From assembly GCA_027484885.1 (NCBI GenBank), contig JAIXSD010000033.1:1-7673 (forward strand): a stretch of 7,673 bases of DNA. Direction: 5' to 3'. Positions 1 through 6,435 of the stretch are shown here, in pieces; position 1 is the stretch's first letter; every line of letters begins with the position of its first letter. The stretch is from Rubrivivax sp. GTDB taxonomy: Bacteria > Pseudomonadota > Gammaproteobacteria > Burkholderiales > Burkholderiaceae_C. The position numbers and the translations under genes are program-made. Below the pieces are notes generated by a model, which did not search any database, had not been told where the DNA came from, and worked only from the letters and a program-made list of their open reading frames with translations.

Positions 1-2311
1 CCGGCAGCGGCATGGGCTTGGCGTGCAGATAGCCCTGGATCAGGTGGCAGCCGAGGTCGAGCAGGCGCTCTTGCTGCTCGAGGGTTTCGATGCCTTCGGC
101 GATCACCTGCAGGCCCAGCTGCTCGGCCAGGGAGATGATGGAGCGGGCGATGCGGGCATCGCCCTGGCCCAGCATGACGACGAAGGAACGGTCCAGCTTG
201 AGGGTTGAGAAGGGCAGGCTTTGCAGGCGGTGCAGCGAGGAATAGCCGGTGCCGAAATCATCGAGGTGCAGGTGGAAGCCCGCGGCGGCCAGGGCGTCGA
301 GCTGTTGCTTGGCAAAGTCGGCATTGCTGGCCAGGGCCGATTCGGTCAGCTCGAAATGGATGCTGTCGCGCGACAGACCTGCGCCATCGACCAGGCTGCA
401 CATCTGCTCGACCAGATGCCGGCTCATCAGCTGGCGCGGCGACAGGTTGACGTTGACCACATGCCGGGCGTCGAGGGACAGCAAGGCGGGCAAGGCCGCA
501 ATCACCTTGCGCGCCACCGCGGCGCCCAGCTCATTGATCAGGCCGGTCTCCTCGGCCACCGGGATGAAGCGGGCCGGTGAGCAGTAGCCGCCGTCCAGCG
601 GCCAGCGCGCCAGCGCCTCGAACATGGCCACCTCGCCCGTGCGCACATCAAGGATGGGCTGAAACCAGACCTCGAGCTGATCCTGGCGCAGGCATTCGCG
701 CAGCTGCTGCTCCAGCAGCATGCGCTCTTGCACATCGCCGAGCAGGGCATCGTTGAAGAGGCTGTAACGGCCCTTGCCGGCGCGCTTGGCGGCGTACATG
801 GCCAGCTCGGCATTGCGCAGCAGATCGTCCTTGTTGATCGCCTGGCCGGGCTTGGCGTGCAGGTAGGCGATGCCGATGGAGCCTGTGACCGTGACCTCCA
901 TATCCTGGTAGCTGACCGGCTGGGCCAGGGCCTGCTGCACCCGGCGCACAAAGCTCAGCACGCCCAGCTCGCCTTTCTCGGCCACATAGATCAGGGCGAA
1001 CTCGTCGCCGCCCAAACGCGTCACCACATCGGAGGCGCGCACCAGCTGCTTCAGCGTCTGCCCGGTCTGCACCAGCAGGTGGTTGCCCAGCTCGTGGCCG
1101 AGCGAGTCGTTGAGCAGCTTGAAATCATCAAGGTCGATCAAGAGCAGGGCCAGGGTCAGCTCGCGGTGGCGGGCCTTCTGGCCCAGCAGCTGGTCGATCT
1201 GCTCGTAGAGCTGACGGCGGTTGCCCAGGCCGGTCAGGGCATCGGTGCGCACATCGCGCTCCAGCTCGGCACGCGCCTGGTCCAGGCTGCCCACCATGCC
1301 GTTCAGGGCCAGGGCCAGCTCGTCCAGCTCATCCTGCCCCTGCACCGGCCAGCGCTGGGCGGCGGCGCGCGCCGCACCAGCACGGCCCGCGCCGCGGTGG
1401 CGCCGGGCCAGGCGCGCGAACTCGGCGAGGCGGCGCAAGATCAGCCGGTCCAGCAAGAGCACGGCCGCCGCACCGGCCAGCAGCACCAGCACAAAGCTGT
1501 TCAGCAGCAGGACCAGCAAGCCGGTCTGGCGCTGCCGCTCCAGGGCCGGCGGCAGGTCGACCTGCAGCAGCAGCTCGCTTTCGCCCAGGGCATCGCGCAA
1601 GGGCTGGGTGATCTGGGCCGCCGCGGTGCTCACCTGGGCGGCAGAGGCGGCCCGTGCGGCACCGCCCGCCTCCGCCGGCAGCAGGCGAAAGCTGGCCCCG
1701 GTGGTTTGCGAAAGCTCGCGCAGATTGGCCTCGTCCAGGGCCTGCACCATCACCAGCCAGCCCAGCTGCGGCGACAGGCGCTCGGTGCGCCGCACCGGGC
1801 TGAAGACCATCAGCAGCGGGCGCCCGTCGACCCAGCGTTTGGCGTCACCGCCGATGCTGCGGCCGGCCAGGGCCCGGTCCATGACCAGGTCGCGCATGCG
1901 CTGCACCAGGGGGCGGGTCTCGTCCAGGGTTTCGCGTCGGCCCTCGCGCATTTCCACACCGGCGTGGAGATGGCCGTCCAGGCCAAAGAAGGCGACCGCG
2001 CTGACCTGGGCATTGCGCAGCGACTCTGCGGTGAAGTTGACGGTCAGGAACTTCTCGTCCGGCTCGCTCATGAAGGCGGCGGCATCGTCCCAGAAACCGT
2101 AGTCGCTGGCCACGCGCACACGCGCGCTGACGTCCTGCTGGATGGCCGAGGCCACCCGCGCCACCCGCTCCTGTGCCACCCGCTGCTCGAACTCGCCCAG
2201 GCTGCTGTCCAGCATCCAGGCGCTGGCGGCAAAGCTGAGCGCGCCCACCGCGCACAGCAGCAGGCCCAGGATGCCCAGAGTCTTCAAACGCAGGCTGCGA
2301 GGATTCCACAT
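1..2311 (-). CDS. CHASE4-like sensor GGDEF/EAL cyclic-di-GMP enzyme (3' end missing)
   Basis: This is an inner-membrane protein predicted to make and/or break cyclic-di-GMP. The ATG at 2311 opens a frame that stays open to the left edge (770 codons seen). Seen in order: a membrane helix at about residues 12-33; an extracytoplasmic region with YGFWDD at 71-76, typical of CHASE4; a second helix at about 262-284; a HAMP-like linker; a GGDEF domain from about 350, with TDALTGLGNRR starting at 356, an RASD inhibitory site at 425-428 and GGDEF at 434-438; then an EAL domain with EAL at 565-567, ELTE at 654-657, DD at 684-685, K705 and E739. The key residues of both activities are present, so it could be bifunctional, although one activity often dominates in this family. 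The last visible residues (QGYLHAKPMPLP) normally lie near the end of EAL, so probably only the extreme C-terminus is missing. It lies 120 bases after the hybrid kinase gene on the same strand. The ligand is unknown. Confidence 0.93.
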   Translation of the reverse strand, partial: MWNPRSLRLKTLGILGLLLCAVGALSFAASAWMLDSSLGEFEQRVAQERVARVASAIQQDVSARVRVASDYGFWDDAAAFMSEPDEKFLTVNFTAESLRNAQVSAVAFFGLDGHLHAGVEMREGRRETLDETRPLVQRMRDLVMDRALAGRSIGGDAKRWVDGRPLLMVFSPVRRTERLSPQLGWLVMVQALDEANLRELSQTTGASFRLLPAEAGGAARAASAAQVSTAAAQITQPLRDALGESELLLQVDLPPALERQRQTGLLVLLLNSFVLVLLAGAAAVLLLDRLILRRLAEFARLARRHRGAGRAGAARAAAQRWPVQGQDELDELALALNGMVGSLDQARAELERDVRTDALTGLGNRRQLYEQIDQLLGQKARHRELTLALLLIDLDDFKLLNDSLGHELGNHLLVQTGQTLKQLVRASDVVTRLGGDEFALIYVAEKGELGVLSFVRRVQQALAQPVSYQDMEVTVTGSIGIAYLHAKPGQAINKDDLLRNAELAMYAAKRAGKGRYSLFNDALLGDVQERMLLEQQLRECLRQDQLEVWFQPILDVRTGEVAMFEALARWPLDGGYCSPARFIPVAEETGLINELGAAVARKVIAALPALLSLDARHVVNVNLSPRQLMSRHLVEQMCSLVDGAGLSRDSIHFELTESALASNADFAKQQLDALAAAGFHLHLDDFGTGYSSLHRLQSLPFSTLKLDRSFVVMLGQGDARIARSIISLAEQLGLQVIAEGIETLEQQERLLDLGCHLIQGYLHAKPMPLP

Positions 2312-2399
2312 GCGGGTGCAGGGCCCGGCCAAGGCGGTGGTCGAATTGCCGGCATCTTACGGGCGGGGCAAAGCGCCGAAAGCCCGCAATAAAGGCCCA

Positions 2400-2422
2400 T
2401 TCGCGCCCCGTAACGGCGCGAA
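2400..2422 (-). repeat. Inverted repeat after the hybrid kinase gene, possible terminator or operator
   Basis: Perfect 8-base arms TTCGCGCC and GGCGCGAA flank a 7-base loop. The repeat lies ten bases past the stop of the kinase gene and about 90 bases before the GGDEF/EAL start. In the minus direction the stem is followed by TGGGCCTTTATTG, which has only a short T stretch. It is therefore a poor classical Rho-independent terminator and could equally be a protein-binding palindrome. The rest of the 2312-2431 gap shows no promoter that I can defend. Confidence 0.4.
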
Positions 2423-2431
2423 GTGCGGCCC

Positions 2432-4264
2432 TCAGGCCGTGCCGGCCAGCACCCGGCTGATGGGGCTGAGCCCGCCAGCCTCGACCAAGGCCTGGTGGAT
2501 GGCGGCGATCAGCTGGTCTTCCAGCACCGGCTTGTGCAGCAGCACCAGGCCGGCGGCATGGGCTTCGCGCAAGCGCTCGGGCGCGGTGTCGCCGGTGATC
2601 AGCACCGCCGGCAGGCCCGGCAGGGCGTTGCGCAAGGTGTGGAGGGCGGAGATGCCATCGTCACCATCGCGCAGGCGGAAATCGGTCAGCACGATGTCGG
2701 GCCGGCGTGCCATGCACTTGAGCAAGGCTTCGCGGGTGCTGCCGGTGGTGGTGACCTCGCAGCCGTGGCTGCTGAGCAGGGCGCGCATGGCCTCGCGCAC
2801 CGGCGCTTCGTCGTCCAGCACCAGCACATGCAGGCGGGGCAAGCGCGGCAGGGCGCCAGCCTCGGCGGCAGCGCCATCGCCGAGCGCTGCGGCCGAGGCC
2901 TGAGCGCCGGCAATGCTCAGGCTGAAGGTGCTGCCCTGGCCCAGCTCGGATTGCAGCTGCAAGGGCAGGTCCAGCAGGTCGACCATGCGGCTGACGATGG
3001 ACAGGCCCAGGCCCAGGCCCTTGGCGCGGTCGCGCTCGGCGTTGCCGATTTGGTAGAACTCTTCAAAGATGCGGGCCTGTTCGGCGGGCGCGATGCCGCG
3101 GCCGGTGTCGATGACGCGGATGGTCCACATGGGCTCGTCCTCGTCGTCCTCATCCTCGTCGTCATCGCAGAACTCGGGCGTCACGAGCACCCGCACACCA
3201 CCACGCTCGGTGTACTTGATGGCGTTGTCGATCAGATTGCGCATCACGCGTTCCAGCAGCAGCGGATCGCTCTCCACGAACACCGAATCCGGGCACTCGA
3301 ACGCCAGGCTCAGACCCTTGCCCTGGGCCGTGGCCTGCATCTCCAGGCAAATACGGCGCAGCCAGCTGCTCAGGCAGAAGACCTGGTTGGCCACCGGCAC
3401 CACCTGCGCATCGAGCTTGGAGATGTCCAGCAGCCCGTCCATCTGCGAGGCCAGGGACTGCAGGGCCAGGTTCATGTGGCGGCCGATCTCGGCGCTCTCG
3501 GCATCCAGCGGCCGGCGCACCAGGGCCGAGCCCAGCAGGGACAGCGTGTGCATGGGCTGGCGCAAATCATGGCTGGCCGAGGCCAGAAAGCGGGTCTTGG
3601 CCTCCATGGCCTGCTCGGCTTTTTGCAAGGCCAGGCGCAGCTGCTGGTTGGTCTGGGCCTGCTGCTGGCGGATCAGCACCGATTCGACGAACACACGGTA
3701 GGCATCGCGGCCGAGGCTGGCCAGAATCCAGGCGAAACCGAGGATCAACGCCCCCAGGGCCACCTCCAGCCAGGTGCTTTCGCGCCCGCCGGCATGCCAG
3801 CCCAACCAGGACAGGCTGTTGCTGAGGCTGACCGGCAGCAGAAAGCTCAAGAGCACCGGCGCCGAGCCGGCGGTGGTGGCCACCGAACCCGCGCACAGGC
3901 CGAGCAAGAGCATGGTCTGCACCATGCGCTGGTAATCATCGAGATAGGGCACAAAAGCCAGCGAGGCGCTGAACACCAGGCCGTTGAGCAAGCTCAGGCC
4001 GGTGGCGGCACGCAGACGCCGGCGCAGCGACAGATGGCGCCAGACGGTCAGCTTGCCCAGCCCCCACCAGCGCAGGGCCAGCACGCCCACCACCAGGGTC
4101 AGCCACAGCACCGCCAGCCAATGCTGGGTGCCCTGCCAAGCCATGATGGCGATGACGGCGGCGCTGAAACCGACCGGATAGGGCATGCGCCGGCCCTGCT
4201 GGGCCAGCAGGCGCAGCAGCTCTTCGTGAACGCTGGCCTGTTCGGCCGAGAGTGCTCGTGTCAT
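2432..4264 (-). CDS. Hybrid sensor histidine kinase with C-terminal receiver domain
   Basis: This is a membrane sensor kinase that should autophosphorylate on a histidine and pass the phosphate to its own receiver. From the ATG at 4264 it has 610 residues. The N-terminal part, about residues 28-185, holds five or six hydrophobic segments and no large periplasmic loop, so it probably senses within or near the membrane. A short helical linker (about 190-225) leads to the H-box SASHDLRQP (H232). The ATPase domain has an N-box with N343 and N347, a G1 box DTGRG at 386-390 and a G2 box KGLGLGL at 415-421. The receiver has D484/D485, the phosphoacceptor D528 (in LTDFRL), T557 and K578, so it looks active. 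An unusual run of 11 Asp/Glu residues sits at 367-377. No output domain follows the receiver, so the phosphate may move to a separate protein or the receiver may modulate the kinase. A GTG at 4309 in the same frame would add 15 residues; neither start has a clear ribosome site, and I prefer the ATG. The specific stimulus is unknown. Confidence 0.93.
   Translation of the reverse strand: MTRALSAEQASVHEELLRLLAQQGRRMPYPVGFSAAVIAIMAWQGTQHWLAVLWLTLVVGVLALRWWGLGKLTVWRHLSLRRRLRAATGLSLLNGLVFSASLAFVPYLDDYQRMVQTMLLLGLCAGSVATTAGSAPVLLSFLLPVSLSNSLSWLGWHAGGRESTWLEVALGALILGFAWILASLGRDAYRVFVESVLIRQQQAQTNQQLRLALQKAEQAMEAKTRFLASASHDLRQPMHTLSLLGSALVRRPLDAESAEIGRHMNLALQSLASQMDGLLDISKLDAQVVPVANQVFCLSSWLRRICLEMQATAQGKGLSLAFECPDSVFVESDPLLLERVMRNLIDNAIKYTERGGVRVLVTPEFCDDDEDEDDEDEPMWTIRVIDTGRGIAPAEQARIFEEFYQIGNAERDRAKGLGLGLSIVSRMVDLLDLPLQLQSELGQGSTFSLSIAGAQASAAALGDGAAAEAGALPRLPRLHVLVLDDEAPVREAMRALLSSHGCEVTTTGSTREALLKCMARRPDIVLTDFRLRDGDDGISALHTLRNALPGLPAVLITGDTAPERLREAHAAGLVLLHKPVLEDQLIAAIHQALVEAGGLSPISRVLAGTA
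3134..3166 (-). repeat. Low-complexity GAC/GAT/GAG run encoding an acidic tract
   Basis: Eleven consecutive GAC, GAT or GAG codons encode residues 367-377 of the hybrid kinase, all Asp or Glu. They lie between the N-box and the G1 box of the ATPase domain, where related kinases usually have a short beta-hairpin turn. The repetitive codons suggest growth by replication slippage. The reading frame is kept on both sides. Confidence 0.85.
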
Positions 4265-4324
4265 GAAGGGTGAAAGAAGAACGCGGGCCAGTATGCCCCG
4301 GCACCGCACAAGCGCATCAGCGGG

Positions 4325-4876
4325 TCAACGCGGCCCGGCCAAATTGAGGCCCGCGATCAGCGAGCGCAGGCGCAGCTGGTCCATGTCCAGGCGGCGCATC
4401 TGGTCGCGCAGGCGCGCCCGTTCCTCGTCATTCTTGGCGTCGCGCAGGATGCGCTCCAGGCGCTGCAGCTCGGCGTCGTTGCGCAGCAGCTGCTGCTGCA
4501 GGCCGTAGAGCTGCTGGCCGATCTGGTAGTAGCGCAGGAACTCGTCCTCGCCCGCCTGGCCGCGGCAGCCTTCCCAGTAGGTCTGGTTGCGCAGGCCCTC
4601 GCGCCAGCCATTGCTGGCGGTGCAGTAGCTGCGGATGCCGCGCTCCCAGCCCTCGGTCCAGGCCTTGCTGTCCGGGCTGATGCCGATCTTGCCGCAGGCC
4701 TCGACATGGTCTTCGATGCGCTGGGCGCTGCGGCCTTCGCGGCCATCGGCCAGGCCGCGCGCCTGCCAGTCGGCCTGGCGGCATTGCGACTCGCTCATGC
4801 TGGCGCAGCCGCTCAGAAGCACCAGGCTGGCCAGGATGCAGAGGGCCGCAGGCCGGCCCCGGAGATGTTCGATCAT
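4325..4876 (-). CDS. DUF2799-type outer-membrane lipoprotein
   Basis: A 183-residue lipoprotein of unknown function. The first 23 residues form a lipoprotein signal with a hydrophobic core and the lipobox LLSGC, giving lipidated C24. Ala follows at +2, so transport to the outer membrane is expected. The mature part starts with a Cys-rich segment holding C32, C61, C85 and C104 and repeated Trp/Gly patterns (DWQARGLADG, AWTEGWERG, NGWREGLRN), characteristic of DUF2799. The last third (about 115-175) is rich in Gln, Leu, Arg and Glu with heptad-like spacing and is probably a coiled coil. An in-frame stop three codons upstream makes the ATG at 4876 the first possible ATG start. The gene lies 60 bases before the kinase start and may share its transcript. 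The family assignment is from motif memory. The lipoprotein call is firm; the function is unknown. Confidence 0.88.
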   Translation of the reverse strand: MIEHLRGRPAALCILASLVLLSGCASMSESQCRQADWQARGLADGREGRSAQRIEDHVEACGKIGISPDSKAWTEGWERGIRSYCTASNGWREGLRNQTYWEGCRGQAGEDEFLRYYQIGQQLYGLQQQLLRNDAELQRLERILRDAKNDEERARLRDQMRRLDMDQLRLRSLIAGLNLAGPR

Positions 4877-4917
4877 GCTGCGATGCTAGCCCATGCCGAG
4901 GCGGGCCCAGGCCTTGC

Positions 4918-4940
4918 AAGCGTGCATGGGTCACACGCTT
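4918..4940. repeat. Inverted repeat between HD-protein and lipoprotein genes
   Basis: Perfect 7-base arms AAGCGTG and CACGCTT are separated by 9 bases, 24 bases beyond the stop of the HD-domain gene and about 40 bases before the lipoprotein start. No T run follows on the minus strand, so a strong intrinsic terminator is unlikely. It may be a weak attenuator or an operator for the lipoprotein gene, or chance. Confidence 0.3.
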
Positions 4941-4964
4941 CGCCCAGTCAGCTCAAGGCGCCGT

Positions 4965-5552
4965 TCAGGCCAGGGCCACGCGGCTGGGCTGGCGCGCGTC
5001 CTGCAGCACGCCGTCGAGCAGATCCAGGTAGTAGCCCAGCGGCGGCGTGCGCTTGCCCGGGTGCTTGGCCAGGTCGTCCCAGCGGCGCAGCTGCAGCGCC
5101 CGCGCCGCCTGCGGTTGGGCCAGGAAGAGCAGGCGCTCTTCGGCATTCATGCGGCCGCCCTGCAAGCTCAGGGAATGCAAGGAGGCGGCCGACAGGCTGT
5201 CGGCATAGGCCGGGTCGCTGCCGACCAGAAAACGCTTGGCCTGCACATGCAGGCGGATGGGCTCCAGCACATCGGCGGCAAAGCCACCGCTGGCCAGAAA
5301 AACCAGGGCGCGGGTCTCGTGCTGGTCGTCCTGCAGCTCGGCCTCGGCCGGCGCATCCATCAGCTGACCCAGGTCGTGCAGAAAGGCGGCCGCCACCAGG
5401 GCGTTGTCGGCATGGGCCCATTCGGCCAGCTGGGCGCATTGCAAGGCATGCTCGAGTGCGCTGACCGCCTCGCGCCGCTCCAGGCGCTGTCCGGTATAAA
5501 CCAGGGCGCCGCGGCGCTGAAACAGGGCTTCGATCTTGCTGACGATATCCAT
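4965..5552 (-). CDS. HD-domain protein of the PhnZ-like diiron oxygenase family
   Basis: A 195-residue soluble HD-domain protein. The order and spacing of likely metal ligands match the PhnZ-like branch of the HD superfamily (mixed-valent diiron oxygenases related to myo-inositol oxygenase): H35 in LEHALQCA, H59-D60 in FLHDLG, H78 in DQHE, H102 in LHVQAKR and D159 in RWDD. The segments LHVQAKRFLV and LQGGRMNAEER also resemble this family, which is often labelled a phosphonate-degradation HD protein. Known members oxidatively cleave C-P bonds in 2-amino-1-hydroxyethylphosphonate. No phosphonate gene is visible here, so the substrate is open. The region where PhnZ has its Tyr/Glu gate reads ERRE (25-28), keeping Glu but not Tyr in an ungapped alignment. 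I chose the ATG at 5552 because GGGAG lies 7 bases upstream and the next 45 codons upstream look non-coding (Pro/Arg/Ser-rich). Simple phosphohydrolase activity is the alternative. Confidence 0.82.
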   Translation of the reverse strand: MDIVSKIEALFQRRGALVYTGQRLERREAVSALEHALQCAQLAEWAHADNALVAAAFLHDLGQLMDAPAEAELQDDQHETRALVFLASGGFAADVLEPIRLHVQAKRFLVGSDPAYADSLSAASLHSLSLQGGRMNAEERLLFLAQPQAARALQLRRWDDLAKHPGKRTPPLGYYLDLLDGVLQDARQPSRVALA

Positions 5553-5559
5553 GGCAGGG

Positions 5560-5564
5560 CTCCC
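5560..5564 (-). promoter_or_regulatory. Ribosome binding site of the HD-domain gene
   Basis: GGGAG on the minus strand ends 7 bases before the ATG at 5552. It is the reason for choosing this start over a codon 45 residues upstream at 5687. Confidence 0.6.
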
Positions 5565-5618
5565 GGGAAACGGACGGTGCGAACGACGATCTATCACCCC
5601 GTCATCTTGTGCCGGCGA

Positions 5619-5657
5619 CCGTGACCCGCCCGTGACGCCCGCATGTGCGCCCCGTGA
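5619..5657 (+). repeat. Three CCGTGA direct repeats with helical spacing
   Basis: CCGTGA occurs at 5619, 5630 and 5652, spaced 11 and 22 bases apart, about one and two DNA turns. A one-mismatch copy, CCGTCA, lies 20 bases upstream at 5599. Sites on the same DNA face between divergent genes suggest binding of a regulator, but no known box is recognised and the motif is short. Confidence 0.35.
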
Positions 5658-5787
5658 AGGTGAAGAATGCCCCGGGTGGCCATTCAAATTCCCTGAACCC
5701 TGGCATCAAGCGCCATGAACCGCCAGGCCGGGGCCGCGGCGCACACTGCCGACATTGCGACACACCGGCGCCCTGCGCCAGACCGCC

Positions 5788-6378
5788 ATGACCGCTTCAG
5801 CCCCTGCCTCCGCTCCCGAGTCCGCGCCCGAGCCCACACGCAGCGCCGCCGTGCCGCGCTACAGCCCGGTGGCCATGGCCCTGCACTGGCTGCTGGCCTT
5901 GCTGATCATCGCCACCTTCGCCTTCGGCGTGTACATGGCCGACCTGCCCTTCTCGCCCAGCCGCATCAAGCTCTACAGCTGGCACAAATGGGCGGGCGTG
6001 AGCATCCTGCTGCTGTCCACCCTGCGCCTGCTCTGGCGCCTGGGCCACCGCCCGCCCGCCGATGCGCCCATGCCCGCCTGGCAAGCGCGTGCGGCCCACG
6101 CCACCCATCTGCTGCTCTATGTGCTGTTCTTTGCCGTGCCTCTGGCGGGCTGGGCCTACAGCTCGGCGGCTGGCTTCCCCATCGTCTGGTTCGGCGTGCT
6201 GCCCCTGCCTGACTTTGTGCCGGTGGACAAGGCCCTGGCCGACACCCTCAAAGAAGCCCACAAGCTGCTGGCCTTTGCCATGGCCGGCCTGGTGCTGATG
6301 CACATTGCCGCGGCACTCAAGCACCAGTTGCTGGACCGCGACGGCCTGCTGCTGCGCATGATGCCGGCGCGGCGCTGA
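5788..6378 (+). CDS. Cytochrome b561 family di-heme membrane protein
   Basis: A 196-residue inner-membrane b-type cytochrome, expected to move electrons between the quinone pool or another donor and an acceptor. After a Pro/Ala/Ser-rich N-terminal tail come four membrane helices at about 28-48, 66-85, 104-124 and 156-178. The family signature RYSPVAMALHW is at 24-34. H33, H66, H158 and H172 have the positions and spacing expected of the four heme ligands of the bacterial CybB-type b561, so two hemes b are predicted. The ATG at 5788 is chosen; a TTG at 5755 in the same frame would add 11 residues. No clear Shine-Dalgarno sequence precedes either. Only 57 bases separate it from the first yceI-type gene on the same strand, so an operon is likely. 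The b561-YceI pairing is also found in E. coli (yceJ-yceI) and suggests a joint role in periplasmic lipid or quinone redox chemistry, which is inference. Confidence 0.93.
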   Translation: MTASAPASAPESAPEPTRSAAVPRYSPVAMALHWLLALLIIATFAFGVYMADLPFSPSRIKLYSWHKWAGVSILLLSTLRLLWRLGHRPPADAPMPAWQARAAHATHLLLYVLFFAVPLAGWAYSSAAGFPIVWFGVLPLPDFVPVDKALADTLKEAHKLLAFAMAGLVLMHIAAALKHQLLDRDGLLLRMMPARR

Positions 6379-6401
6379 GGCCCTCGACCCCACGCTGCCC
6401 A

Positions 6402-6416
6402 CCCTTTTTTCGAAAC
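6402..6416 (+). repeat. T-tract leader element, copy 1
   Basis: The 15-base element CCCTTTTTTCGAAAC begins 34 bases before the first yceI-type start codon. It matches copy 2 before the second yceI-type gene at 14 of 15 positions. It lies between b561 and yceI, where a promoter, a pause or termination site, or a shared 5' leader could act. No strong stem precedes the T run, so a standard terminator is not supported. Confidence 0.45.
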
Positions 6417-6435
6417 CGAAGCGAAAGGCTTTGCG

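Larger units (their letters stand above)
5553..5787. promoter_or_regulatory. Divergent intergenic region between HD-protein and cytochrome b561 genes
   Basis: This 235-base region separates the leftward HD-domain gene from the rightward b561 gene, so promoters for both should lie in it. It is less codon-like than its surroundings and contains the most A/T-rich piece of this gap (about 5682-5700). I could not find a convincing -35/-10 pair or a sigma-54 site by eye. Several CCGTGA hexamers lie in its left half. Short ORFs across it have no recognisable protein features. Confidence 0.6.

Noticed and set aside
728..2392. 554-codon plus-strand ORF rich in Gln, Ala, His and Gly
   Set aside because: It is the antisense shadow of the GGDEF/EAL gene. 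Its composition is that of reverse-read GC-rich codons, and no domain is visible.
2423..4273. 616-codon plus-strand ORF opposite the hybrid kinase
   Set aside because: It covers the kinase exactly and shows only Gln/Ala/His/Gly-rich shadow composition, whereas the minus strand has all the kinase and receiver motifs.
4706..5464. Plus-strand ORFs opposite the lipoprotein and HD-domain genes
   Set aside because: Arg/Pro/Ala-rich composition with no motifs. The minus strand carries a lipobox and HD metal ligands.
5553..5687. 45-codon N-terminal extension of the HD-domain protein
   Set aside because: The extension is Pro/Arg/Ser-rich and unlike family N-termini, while the internal ATG has a well-spaced GGGAG. 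The region is better explained as promoter DNA.
5536..5718. 60-codon plus-strand ORF in the divergent gap
   Set aside because: It overlaps the start of the HD-domain gene on the other strand and has no ribosome site or protein-like features.
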